NCBI RefSeq assembly: GCF_019704555.1
Contig: NZ_AP024745.1
Coordinates: 8,874,501-8,938,500, forward strand
Direction: 5' to 3'
Origin: Actinoplanes sp. L3-i22
Lineage (GTDB): Bacteria; Actinomycetota; Actinomycetes; Mycobacteriales; Micromonosporaceae
DNA length: 64,000 nucleotides
Shown: in pieces, positions 42,489-51,108 of the stretch
Layout of the letters: every line of letters begins with the position of its first letter
How positions within the stretch are numbered: position 1 is the stretch's first letter
Notes under the pieces: model-generated
Database searches by the model: none
What the model saw: the letters and a program-made list of their open reading frames with translations, nothing else
What the model was told of the DNA's origin: nothing
Position numbers and translations under genes: made by a program

Positions 42489-43697
42489 ATGCGCGTCGTC
42501 TACATCCACCAGTACTACTGCAATCCCGGGATGGCCGGGGGCATCCGCTCCTATGAGCAGGCCCGGCGGCTGGTGGCCCGGGGACACACCGTCGACGTGA
42601 TCACCACCGACATCACCCCCGGCGACCGTCAACTGGGCTGGACGGTCACCCACGAGGACGGGGTGACCGTCCACTGGTTCAAGATCCCCTACAACAACCA
42701 CATGTCCTATGCCCGGCGGCTCCGCGCCTTCGCCGAGTTCATGCTGCTCGCCACCGTGCGGGCGACCCGGCTGAAAGCGGACCTGGTGTTCGCCACCAGC
42801 ACGCCGCTCACCGTCGCGGTACCCGGTGTACTCGCCGCAAGGCTGCGCCGGGTGCCGTTCGTCTTCGAGGTCCGGGACCTGTGGCCGGAGGTCCCGATCG
42901 AGATGGGCGCGCTGCGCAACCCGCTCGCCCGCAAGCTGGCCGGCGGGCTGGCGAACTTCGCCTACCGCAACGCCAGCGAGGTGGTCGCCCTCTCCCCCGG
43001 CATGGCCGCCGGGGTCACCAGGCGGCGGCCCGGCACCTCGGTCACCGTGGTGCCGAACGCCGCCGACCTGGACCTGTTCCACGTCGACCCGGCCCAGGTC
43101 AAACGGTTCCGGAACGAGCACCGGTGGCTCGGCGACCGGCCGCTGATCGTCTACACCGGCGCGCTGGGCGCGGTCAACGGCGTCGACTACCTGGTGCACG
43201 CCGCCAAGCGGATGCGCGAGCTCGACCCCGGCATCCAGGTGTTGATCGTCGGCCACGGCCGGGAGTGGGAGAGCACCGGCAAGCTCGCCGCCGAGCTCGG
43301 GCTGCTCGACGAGACCGTCCGGATGTGGGAAAAGGTGCCCAAGTCGGAGCTGCCGGTGATCCTCGGCGCCGCGACCATGTCGACCAGCATGGTCCGCCCG
43401 ATCCGCGGCCTCTGGGACAACTCGGCGAACAAGTTCTTCGACGCCCTCGCCGCGGAACGCCCGATCGCGATCAACTACGGCGGCTGGCAGGCCGACCTGC
43501 TGACCGAGACGTCGGCCGGGCTGGTGCTCGACCCGTACGACGCGGACGGCGCCGGCGAGGTGCTGGCCACCCACGTCCGCGACGAGGACTGGCTGGTCAA
43601 GGCGCGGGCCGCGGCCTACCGCCTAGCGGTGGAGGAGTTCTCGCGGGACCTGCTGTTCGAACGGTTCGAAGCGGTGCTGACCAGGTCCGCGGCCTGA
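42489..43697 (+). CDS. Glycosyltransferase family 4
   Basis: 402 residues. GT-B fold: N-terminal MRVVYIHQYYCNPGMAGGIRSYE with the sugar-acceptor loop, C-terminal VVPNAADLDLF, LIVYTGALGAVNGVDYLV, and EX7E-like region KFFDALAAERPIAI. It resembles the WbuB/fucosamine transferases that build repeat units on a lipid carrier. AAGGGG lies 9 bases upstream. Seven bases separate it from the aminotransferase gene. Confidence 0.92.
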   Translation: MRVVYIHQYYCNPGMAGGIRSYEQARRLVARGHTVDVITTDITPGDRQLGWTVTHEDGVTVHWFKIPYNNHMSYARRLRAFAEFMLLATVRATRLKADLVFATSTPLTVAVPGVLAARLRRVPFVFEVRDLWPEVPIEMGALRNPLARKLAGGLANFAYRNASEVVALSPGMAAGVTRRRPGTSVTVVPNAADLDLFHVDPAQVKRFRNEHRWLGDRPLIVYTGALGAVNGVDYLVHAAKRMRELDPGIQVLIVGHGREWESTGKLAAELGLLDETVRMWEKVPKSELPVILGAATMSTSMVRPIRGLWDNSANKFFDALAAERPIAINYGGWQADLLTETSAGLVLDPYDADGAGEVLATHVRDEDWLVKARAAAYRLAVEEFSRDLLFERFEAVLTRSAA

Positions 43698-43709
43698 GAC
43701 GGGGGATTC

Positions 43710-45215
43710 ATGGAACTGCGCGCGTACCTCCGGGCCTGCCGCCGCCGATGGCTCTGGCTGGTGGTCCCGGTGCTGCTGGCCGCGGCGATCGCCGGTGGGC
43801 TGACGGTGGCCGCGAAACCCGCCTACCAGTCGTCGATGATCCTGTTCGTCTCGGCCGGCACCGGCGACCCGGACGCCGAGGCCCGCCGGCTCAACTCCTA
43901 CATCGCGCTGCTCACCGGCCCGCGGGTGGCCCAGGGCGTGGTCACCAAGCTCGGGCCCGAGCAGGTCACCGCCGACCAGGTGCGCAAGAGCCTGGCCGCG
44001 CAGGTCAGCGAGGGCACCGACCTGCTGCAGATCTCCGCCACCGACCCGTCCGCCGCGAAGAGCCGGGCGATCGTCACCACCGCCGCCGACGTGCTGGTCA
44101 CGCTCGCCAAGCAGATCGCGCCGGCGAACCCGGCGGACGGCGGGCCGGCCCCGAACATCTCCGTCCTGCAGGACGCCGAGACCGTCCGGCAGCCGAGCAA
44201 CCTGGCCCGCAACGCCGGCTTCGCCGCGGTGCTCGGCCTGCTGATCGGCGCGATCGCGGTGGCGATCCGGGAGGCGGCCGGCCGGACCGTGGCCGAGGAG
44301 GACGACCTGCGCCGGCTCGGCCTGGGGACGGTCGGGGTGATCTCGCTGGACGGCCGCGACGGCCGCGGCGACCACCCCGACCAGGCGCTGGCCGAGGCGT
44401 TCCGGCGACTGCGCAGCCTGCTGCCGGCGATCACCGACGGCCGGCGGGGCAACCCGCGGGGCCGGGCGCTGATGCTGGCCGGGTCCGGGCGCAAGGAGGG
44501 CACCACCGCGATCAGCTGCGGGCTGGCGATCGCGCTGGCCGAGACCGGGGCCCGGGTGGTGCTGGTCGACGCGAACCTGCGCTCGCCCGGGGTGGGCCGG
44601 TTCCTCTCGCTCGACCCGGTGCCCGGGCTCGCCGAGGTGCTCTCCGGCACCGCGCACGTGCCGGACGTGCTGCGCGAGTCGCTGAACGGGCGGCTCACCG
44701 TGCTGCCGGCCGGCGAGCACGTGCCGGACCCGGGCGGGCTGCTCGCCTCGCCGCGGCTGCCGGCCACGGTCCGCACCCTGACCGAGCGCTTCGACGTGGT
44801 GCTGGTCGACGCGCCGCCGCTGAACGGCCCGGCCGACGCCGCGGTGCTCGGCGCGGTCACCGACAGCGCGCTGCTGGTCGTGCGGGCCAACAAGACCCGG
44901 ACCGCGGACGTCGAGCGCTCGCTGGAGCTGCTCGAGAAGATCGGCGCGAAGGTGGCCGGCGCGGTCCTCAACGCCCTGCCGCGCAAGCTGCCCACCGGCC
45001 ACGCGTGGGCGGCCGCCGCCCAGGTGCCGCCGGCCGAGCTGCTGATCCCGCTGGACGAGCCGGACCAGCCGGACGCGCCGGCCCCGGTCAGCACCCCGCC
45101 GGCGCCGCGCACCCCCAACGGTGTGGTCCGCGGCCGGGCCCGGGTGGTCAAGGCCGCGCTGGCCGCGGGCGAGGACGAGCCGGCCGAGCCAGAGGAGCCG
45201 GAGAAAGGTGAGTGA
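43710..45215 (+). CDS. Polysaccharide co-polymerase (Wzz) fused to a CpsD-like ATPase with degenerate Walker A
   Basis: 501 residues. An N-terminal Wzz domain has a membrane helix at ~15-35 and a second at ~170-190 (AGFAAVLGLLIGAIAVAI). The cytoplasmic part is a MinD/BY-kinase fold: Walker A' VVLVDANLRSPGV and Walker B VVLVDAPP are intact. The phosphate loop reads GSGRKEGTTA where BY-kinases have GEGKST, so the invariant lysine is replaced by threonine. The C-terminus is acidic (EDEPAEPEEPEKGE) with no tyrosine cluster. It should set chain length but is unlikely to work as a tyrosine kinase. Overlaps the flippase gene by 8 bases. Confidence 0.88.
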   Translation: MELRAYLRACRRRWLWLVVPVLLAAAIAGGLTVAAKPAYQSSMILFVSAGTGDPDAEARRLNSYIALLTGPRVAQGVVTKLGPEQVTADQVRKSLAAQVSEGTDLLQISATDPSAAKSRAIVTTAADVLVTLAKQIAPANPADGGPAPNISVLQDAETVRQPSNLARNAGFAAVLGLLIGAIAVAIREAAGRTVAEEDDLRRLGLGTVGVISLDGRDGRGDHPDQALAEAFRRLRSLLPAITDGRRGNPRGRALMLAGSGRKEGTTAISCGLAIALAETGARVVLVDANLRSPGVGRFLSLDPVPGLAEVLSGTAHVPDVLRESLNGRLTVLPAGEHVPDPGGLLASPRLPATVRTLTERFDVVLVDAPPLNGPADAAVLGAVTDSALLVVRANKTRTADVERSLELLEKIGAKVAGAVLNALPRKLPTGHAWAAAAQVPPAELLIPLDEPDQPDAPAPVSTPPAPRTPNGVVRGRARVVKAALAAGEDEPAEPEEPEKGE

Positions 45216-46479
45216 GCTGACCGGGGTCGCCCCACGCCGCGCCGATCCGCTCGGGTTCGTGCGCGGGCAGCTCCGCGAGTCCTACATCCAGCTGCTGGCC
45301 TCGCAGGTGCTCACCGGCGTGGTGGCGCTCGCCGCGAACATCCTGATGGTCCGGTCGATGACCCCGACCCATCGCGGTGAGGTCGCGCTGCTGCTCCAGG
45401 TGGTGTACCTGGCGACCCAGGTGCTGCTGCTCGGGACCGAGCGCAGCTTCGTGGCGAATTACCACAACGTCGCGCCCGGGCCGGCCGTCCGGGCGTACGG
45501 GAAACTGCTGTTGATCCCGATCCTGGCCGGACTGGCCGGGGCGGTGGTCTTCACGGTGGCCTCGCCGCACCACCGCAACCCCGGGCCGCAGATCGTCGCG
45601 CTGCTCGTCGTCTACACGATCGTCGAGGCGTCGGCGCTGGCCAGCCGGTCGGTCGCGATCGCGGTCGGCCGGGTCCGGGACTTCATGATCTGCCGGGTGC
45701 TGGAGTCGGTGCTGCTGCTGGGCATGCTGATCGGCCTCTACGTCACGCACACCTCGCACCCGGAGACCTGGTTCCTGGCGTACGTCTTCGCCGGCGCGAT
45801 CCCGACCGTCGCCTACCTGGTCATCTGGCTGCGCCTGCCCCCGGACCCGGACGCCGCCCCGGCCCGCCGCGAGCTGAACCGCCAGGTCCGCCGGGAGGGC
45901 CTGTCGCTGTTCCCGGCCGCGATCTCGAACATGGCCATGCTGCGCATCGACCGCCTGGTGATCCCGGCGCTCGCCTCGACCGCCGCGCTCGGCCTCTACA
46001 CCAGTGTCGCGACCATGACCGAGCTGCTGGCCTGGCCGGTCCGCGCCTACGCCGACTCCCGGCTGGGCCGGTGGCGGGCCGCGCACAACGACGGCGCCCT
46101 GCAGGCCCGCCCGATCGTGCTGGCCGCGGCGGTCTACTCGCTGGTCGTGGTCCCGTTCGCGGCCGGCGGGCTGTACCTGCTGATCGTGCCGGTCTTCGGC
46201 CACGAGTACGCCCCGGCCAAGGAGGTCGTGCTGCCGCTGGTGGTGGCCGCCGGGCTGTACGCGGTCTCCCGGGTCAGCCTCGGCCTGCTGATCGCCAAGG
46301 GGCACAGCAGCCTGGTCTCGGTCGCCGAGATCACCGGGTTCGCGGTCAGCTTCGCGGTGTACCTGCTGCTCATCCCGCGGGTGGGGATCCTCGGCGCGGC
46401 CTACGGCTCGCTCGCCGGGTACGGGTCCTGCCTGGTCTTCGCCCTGATCACCACGTACTTCGTGAGAGAGCGGGCATGA
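45208..46479 (+). CDS. Polysaccharide flippase, Wzx/MATE-like
   Basis: 423 residues, 12 or so membrane helices, beginning with ESYIQLLASQVLTGVVALAANILMVRSM, typical of the polysaccharide biosynthesis/MurJ-like flippase superfamily. GTG 45208 overlaps the previous gene; GGAG is four bases upstream. It would turn lipid-linked repeat units across the membrane for polymerisation. The stop overlaps the next start as ATGA. Confidence 0.88.
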   Translation: MSELTGVAPRRADPLGFVRGQLRESYIQLLASQVLTGVVALAANILMVRSMTPTHRGEVALLLQVVYLATQVLLLGTERSFVANYHNVAPGPAVRAYGKLLLIPILAGLAGAVVFTVASPHHRNPGPQIVALLVVYTIVEASALASRSVAIAVGRVRDFMICRVLESVLLLGMLIGLYVTHTSHPETWFLAYVFAGAIPTVAYLVIWLRLPPDPDAAPARRELNRQVRREGLSLFPAAISNMAMLRIDRLVIPALASTAALGLYTSVATMTELLAWPVRAYADSRLGRWRAAHNDGALQARPIVLAAAVYSLVVVPFAAGGLYLLIVPVFGHEYAPAKEVVLPLVVAAGLYAVSRVSLGLLIAKGHSSLVSVAEITGFAVSFAVYLLLIPRVGILGAAYGSLAGYGSCLVFALITTYFVRERA

Positions 46480-47687
46480 AGCGGATCTTCCTGGCTCCCG
46501 GGTTGCTGCTGGTCCTGATCGCGATCGGCGGACGGTTCACCCTGGACCGGGCCGGCTTCCCGGACCTGGCCTGGGTGGACCTGCGGGTGGTCGGGCTGGC
46601 GTTCGCCCTCGTGGCGCTGCTGGTCGACTTGAGTCTGCGCCGGACGAAGACCGACAAGCGGCACGAGGGCTGGCTGGTCGCCACGCTGCTGTTCTTCCTC
46701 TTCCAGATCGCCTCGGCACTCTGGGCGCCGGCCGCGTCCCGGATCGGCCCGCAGACCCTGGACCTGGTCCTGCTCGGGGTGCTCACGCTGGCGTTCTACT
46801 ACTGGACGCTGGGCGATCCGGACCGCGCCATCGGCTACATGTTCCAGTTGCTCTTCGTCGCCGCGATCGTCTTCGCGCTCGCCGCGATCTTCATCAACGG
46901 CCCCGGCGAGCAGGGCCGCTACTCGGCGTTCGGCGGCGGGCCGAACGTCTTCGTCCGGATCGAGATCCTCGGCGTGATCAGCGCGATCGCGATGTTCATG
47001 TCCTCCCGCCGGTGGCTGCCGCTGCTGGTCACGCCGCTGTTCCTGCTGGCCGCGGTGCTGTCCGGCTCGCGGGCCGGGCTGATGGCCGGTGGCGCGGTCG
47101 GCCTGGCCGCGCTCTGGAAGATCCGGCACCGGCTCAAGGCCGGCCCGGTGCTGGCGGCCGGGATCTTCCTGGTCACCGCGGGCGTGGTGATCTGGTTCTC
47201 GGCACCGCCGGCGTTCACCAGCCTGTTCGAGGAACGATTCGTCCAGCAGACCGTGCAGGAGCAGTACCTGTCGGACCGGACCGACATCTGGGCGGCCGCG
47301 ATCCGGATGGCCGTCGAGCACCCGGTGGCCGGCGCCGGGCTGGACGGCTTCTACGGCCTGATCGGTGTGAACCAGATGGTCGAGTACCCACACAACTATG
47401 TGCTGGCGGTGGCCGCCGAGGGTGGACTGATCGGCCTCGGGCTGCTGGCCTGCGCGGTCATACTGTGGGCGAGGACCGTACGCGGTGGCGGCGCCCGTCC
47501 GCAGATGACCGGGCTAGCCGTGGCGGCGGCCGTATTCGTGGCGCTGAGCAGCCTGTTCTCCGGCGACTACTACGACGCCCGGCTCTTCTGGATCTTCGCC
47601 GCGATGGCCGCCGCGGCCGCGGTAGCGCGGGCCCGGACGGTTCCGGCCGCCGCGCCCGCCCGCGAGAAAGAGGCGGTAAGACCATGA
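46476..47687 (+). CDS. O-antigen ligase/polymerase family protein (Wzy/WaaL)
   Basis: 403 residues with ~10-12 membrane helices. The large outer loop before the last helices contains DRTDIWAAAIRMAVEHPVAGAGLDGFY...VEYPHNYVLAVAAEGGLIGLGLL, the Wzy_C signature with its conserved histidine. It joins repeat units or attaches the finished chain to an acceptor. Overlaps both neighbours by 4 bases. Confidence 0.9.
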   Translation: MKRIFLAPGLLLVLIAIGGRFTLDRAGFPDLAWVDLRVVGLAFALVALLVDLSLRRTKTDKRHEGWLVATLLFFLFQIASALWAPAASRIGPQTLDLVLLGVLTLAFYYWTLGDPDRAIGYMFQLLFVAAIVFALAAIFINGPGEQGRYSAFGGGPNVFVRIEILGVISAIAMFMSSRRWLPLLVTPLFLLAAVLSGSRAGLMAGGAVGLAALWKIRHRLKAGPVLAAGIFLVTAGVVIWFSAPPAFTSLFEERFVQQTVQEQYLSDRTDIWAAAIRMAVEHPVAGAGLDGFYGLIGVNQMVEYPHNYVLAVAAEGGLIGLGLLACAVILWARTVRGGGARPQMTGLAVAAAVFVALSSLFSGDYYDARLFWIFAAMAAAAAVARARTVPAAAPAREKEAVRP

Positions 47688-48829
47688 CAACCCACTACAA
47701 GCGGCGCACCGTGCTGCTGCTCGGCGTCACCTCGGTGGTGGCGGCGACGGTGGCCGAGAGCGCGGCCCGGCCGTGCGCCGCACGACCGCTGCCCGAGGAC
47801 CGGGTGGCCCCGGCGGCGCTCCCGTCGGTGACCGTGAAGCTCAAGCCGATCAGCTACTGGGCCGGGGTGTTCGAGCAGAGCTGGGACTACCAGGCGGAGA
47901 CCGCGCAGCCGCTGAGCCGGTCGCGGGACAGTCAGGACCACTACGATCTGGCGTACACGCTGGACGGCAACATCGCGATGTTCCGGGCCACCGGGACGAC
48001 CCGCTACCTGGACCGGGCGCTGGCCTACGTGGAGAACGTGGTCGACGCGTCGTCGCCGTCCACGACGCTGGGGCGCAGCACGTTCCGTGACCGGTACCGC
48101 GGCTGGGGGTCCAGCAAGTCCGGGCAGGGTGGTGACGAGGTGCCGCTCTACGAGAGCTACTTCTGGCGGTACGCCACCCAGTTGCTCGTCGCGATGCGGC
48201 AGAACACCCGGGTCTGGGCGAACGCCGCCTACCGCGCCCGCTACGACAAGCTGCTCGCCTTCGCCGAGGTCGACATCTTCGAGAAGTGGTACACCCGGGG
48301 CGCCGCGGAGAGCATCTACCGGGAGCGCACGCACATGGCCGCGCACTGGGCGCTGATCTCGCTGAACCTGGGCCAGCTCACCGCGGACGCCGCCCGGCGC
48401 ACCCGGTACCGGCAGGTGCTGACCACGATCGGCGCCCAGATCCGCAACCAGATGACCCGCAACCCGGTCGAGCCGACCGCGTACTTCTGGAGCGACGTGT
48501 GGGGCTCGACCCGCCGGCCCGGGCAGGACGTGGGGCACGGCAACGGCGTGATGGCGTACGTGGTGGAGGCCCGCGACCAGGGCACCACCTGGAACTCGGC
48601 GGACATGACCGCGTTCGGCAGCCTGCTCTCCCGGGTGATCTGGCCGGGCGGGACCACGTACCGCGAGTTCGTCGACGGGACCGGCCGGGACAACGGCTGG
48701 ATCGCCGACGGGTTCGTCAAGCTCGGCCGCTACGACCCGAACCTCCAGCACCGCCTGGAGTCCTACCAGGTGGTCAACGATCAGTTCGCCGCGAACATGG
48801 CGCTCAACGCAAAGATCCTGCGCGCGTGA
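47684..48829 (+). CDS. Exported alpha/alpha-barrel protein, possible polysaccharide lyase or hydrolase
   Basis: 381 residues. The N-terminus YKRRTVLLLG followed by a hydrophobic run resembles a Tat or Sec signal. The rest is mostly alpha-helical with aromatic-rich loops (YDLAYTLDGNIAMFRATGTTRYLDRALAYVENVV; VGHGNGVMAYVVEARDQG), suggesting an (alpha/alpha)6 toroid as in heparinase/alginate-lyase-like enzymes. No catalytic set is certain. Its place in the export genes suggests trimming or release of the polymer. The start overlaps the previous stop as ATGA. Confidence 0.6.
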   Translation: MTTHYKRRTVLLLGVTSVVAATVAESAARPCAARPLPEDRVAPAALPSVTVKLKPISYWAGVFEQSWDYQAETAQPLSRSRDSQDHYDLAYTLDGNIAMFRATGTTRYLDRALAYVENVVDASSPSTTLGRSTFRDRYRGWGSSKSGQGGDEVPLYESYFWRYATQLLVAMRQNTRVWANAAYRARYDKLLAFAEVDIFEKWYTRGAAESIYRERTHMAAHWALISLNLGQLTADAARRTRYRQVLTTIGAQIRNQMTRNPVEPTAYFWSDVWGSTRRPGQDVGHGNGVMAYVVEARDQGTTWNSADMTAFGSLLSRVIWPGGTTYREFVDGTGRDNGWIADGFVKLGRYDPNLQHRLESYQVVNDQFAANMALNAKILRA

Positions 48830-48839
48830 GGAGTTGTAG

Positions 48840-49862
48840 ATGACGGCATCGCTGCTCGAACCGGCGGCCCGGGAGTGGAAGGAGGCGCTGGCCCACGTCG
48901 CGCACGACATGTACCACGTGCCCGACTACGTCGTCCTCGATGCCCGGTTGTACGGCGGCACCCCGGCCGCGTTCCACTTCGAGCGGGGTGCCCGGCGGTT
49001 GCTGATCCCGCTGATCGTCCGGGAGATCCCCGGCTCCGAGTTGCGGGACGCGCTGTCGCCGTACGGCTACCCCGGTCCGGTCAGCGATGCCGCTCCCGGT
49101 GACACCCTGTTCTGGCGTGCGGCCTGCGAGGCGCTCGCCGACACGATGCGGGCGGCCGGGATCGTCTCGGTCTTCGTCCGCCTGCACCCGCTGCTGAACG
49201 CGCCGTCGCCGGTGCTCGGCGAGGCCGGCGCGCTGGTCCGGCACGGCGAGACGGTCTCGATGGACCTGACCGTCAGCGTCGAGGAGATGTGGCAGCAGAC
49301 CCGCAGCGACCACCGCAACCACATCAACCGGGCGAAACGCGCCGGCACCCAGGTCGTCTTCGACGACTGGGGCCGGCTGGCCGAGTGGGTCGAGGTCTAT
49401 CACGACAACATGCGGCGCGTCGGGGCCGCGGATTACTACTTCTTCACGTACAAGCATCTGGCCGCGCTGCACGACGCGGTCGGGGACCGGATGCACCTCG
49501 CCGTCGCGCTGGAGGACGGCGAGGTGGTCGGGGGCAACACCTTCTTCGAGTACGACGGGATCGCCACCGGATACGTCTCGTCCACCCGGCGGGCCCGCGG
49601 CCGGTACGCCGACGAGCTGCTCTACGACTCGGTCCGGCGCTGGTGCAAGGACCGGGGCGCGGAGATCTTCCACCTGGGCGGGGGCAAGGGCGGGGCGAAC
49701 GACTCGCTCTTCTCCTACAAGGCCGGCTTCTCGCCCAGCCGGCACCCGTTCCACACCTGGCGCATGGTGACGGACCAAACGGCGTACGCCCGATTGGTCC
49801 TTGATCGAAAGCCGGAAGCGGACCCGGCGGATCTCACCGGCGTCTTTCCCTCGTATCGATAA
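48840..49862 (+). CDS. FemAB/BioF2-like acyltransferase, copy 1 of pair
   Basis: 340 residues; GAGGAG lies six bases before ATG 48840. N-terminal lobe with SPYGYPGPVSD; middle motif TRSDHRNHINRAKRAG; second lobe AVALEDGEVVGGNTFFEYDGIATGY and a glycine-rich FHLGGGKGGANDSLFSYKAGF. These match the Acetyltransf_6/FemAB group. Closely related to the gene at 51109-52122, with the monooxygenase gene between them. Likely acyl or aminoacyl transfer onto an amino sugar of the exopolysaccharide or its precursor; no direct evidence for the substrate. Confidence 0.82.
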   Translation: MTASLLEPAAREWKEALAHVAHDMYHVPDYVVLDARLYGGTPAAFHFERGARRLLIPLIVREIPGSELRDALSPYGYPGPVSDAAPGDTLFWRAACEALADTMRAAGIVSVFVRLHPLLNAPSPVLGEAGALVRHGETVSMDLTVSVEEMWQQTRSDHRNHINRAKRAGTQVVFDDWGRLAEWVEVYHDNMRRVGAADYYFFTYKHLAALHDAVGDRMHLAVALEDGEVVGGNTFFEYDGIATGYVSSTRRARGRYADELLYDSVRRWCKDRGAEIFHLGGGKGGANDSLFSYKAGFSPSRHPFHTWRMVTDQTAYARLVLDRKPEADPADLTGVFPSYR

Positions 49863-49874
49863 GGAGCGCGTGCC

Positions 49875-51083
49875 ATGCGGATCACCTGCGTCGGCGGCGG
49901 ACCCGCCGGTCTGTACTTCGCGGTGCTGGCCAAGCTGGCCGACCCGGCCCGGGACGTCACCGTGCTGGAGCGCAATCCGGCCGGCGTCACCTACGGCTGG
50001 GGTGTGGTCTTCTGGGACGACCTGCTCGACGACCTCTTCCGGTACGACCCGGTCAGCGCCGCCCGGATCTGGGACGCGGCCTATAAATGGGACGAGTACG
50101 AGGTGCACGCGGCCGGGAAACCGGTCAGCTTCCTCGGCGGCTACGGCTTCAGCCTGGGCCGCCACAAGCTCCTGGAGATCCTCGGCGACCGGGCCCGCGA
50201 GCTCGGCGTGACCATTCGGTACTCCGACGACCTGACCGATCCCGATCAGCTGCCGGCGGCCGACCTGATCGTCGCCTGCGACGGCGCCGGGTCCCGGATC
50301 CGGGACAGCGCCGCGGAGCACTTCGGCGCGCAGGTGGAGACCGGCCGCAACAAGTACATCTGGCTCGGCACCCCGCACGTGTTCCGCACGTTCACGTTCG
50401 GCTTCGAGGAGACCGAGGCCGGCTGGATCTGGTTCCACGCCTACCCGTTCGCCGCGGGCGCCAGCACGTTCATCGTGGAGTGCACCCCGGAGACCTGGTC
50501 CGGGCTGGGCTTGGACCGGATGGACTCGGCGGCCGGCAACGCCCGGCTGCAGGAGATCTTCAAGCGGCACCTGGACGGCCACCCGCTCGACGACGCCGGG
50601 CGGGGCTGGCTGAACTTCCGGCGGGTCACCGCCGAACGCTGGGACCACGGCAACGTGGTGCTGATGGGCGACGCCGCCCACACCACCCACTTCGCCATCG
50701 GCTCCGGCACCAAGCTGGCGATGCAGGACGCGATGGCGCTGGCGGACGCCGTCGCCCTGCTCCCGGCGAAGAGCGGGAACCTGTCGGCCGCCCTGGAGCA
50801 GTACGAGCACCGCCGCAAGGTGGCGCTCGCCCCGCTGCAGCGCGCGGCGCGAGCCAGCAGCGCCTGGTTCGAGCGGATGCCGGAGTACGCGGATCTGCCG
50901 GCCAAGCGGTTCTCGTACGCCCTGTCCGACCGGCGCGGTGAGTATCCGGCGTGGCGGTACCTGCTGCACATGTCGACACAGGGCGCGGTTCCGCGCACGA
51001 TGTTGCGCTGGACCCTGAGCGCGCGGCGCTGGAACCGCGCGCGCCGGCGGCCGCCGCGCAGCCTGAGCGCCGCCGTCCCCTAG
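49875..51083 (+). CDS. FAD-dependent monooxygenase, VioD/anthraniloyl-CoA monooxygenase type
   Basis: 402 residues. FAD loop VGGGPAGLYFAVL at the N-terminus, then the landmarks TYGWGVVFWDD, NKYIWLGT, STFIVECTPETW and GDAAHTTHFAIGSGTKLAMQDA, which follow VioD (tryptophan 5-hydroxylase) and the N-terminal half of anthraniloyl- and salicylyl-CoA hydroxylases. Members hydroxylate aromatic rings, often on a CoA- or peptide-linked substrate. It is single-domain, so not the bifunctional AbcA type. Tucked between two FemAB-like genes (12 and 25 bases away), it may hydroxylate an aromatic acyl group they transfer. Confidence 0.87.
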   Translation: MRITCVGGGPAGLYFAVLAKLADPARDVTVLERNPAGVTYGWGVVFWDDLLDDLFRYDPVSAARIWDAAYKWDEYEVHAAGKPVSFLGGYGFSLGRHKLLEILGDRARELGVTIRYSDDLTDPDQLPAADLIVACDGAGSRIRDSAAEHFGAQVETGRNKYIWLGTPHVFRTFTFGFEETEAGWIWFHAYPFAAGASTFIVECTPETWSGLGLDRMDSAAGNARLQEIFKRHLDGHPLDDAGRGWLNFRRVTAERWDHGNVVLMGDAAHTTHFAIGSGTKLAMQDAMALADAVALLPAKSGNLSAALEQYEHRRKVALAPLQRAARASSAWFERMPEYADLPAKRFSYALSDRRGEYPAWRYLLHMSTQGAVPRTMLRWTLSARRWNRARRRPPRSLSAAVP

Positions 51084-51108
51084 ACGACAACTTAATCGAG
51101 GAGTACCG

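Noticed and set aside
42881..45211. 776-codon plus-strand frame over the glycosyltransferase and Wzz genes
   Set aside because: Shadow frame with Gly/Arg/Ala bias; the overlapping frames encode well-recognised proteins.
49875..51083. Violacein or anthraniloyl-CoA pathway gene
   Set aside because: No VioABCE, CoA ligase or second reductase domain in the neighbourhood; only the hydroxylase fold is supported.
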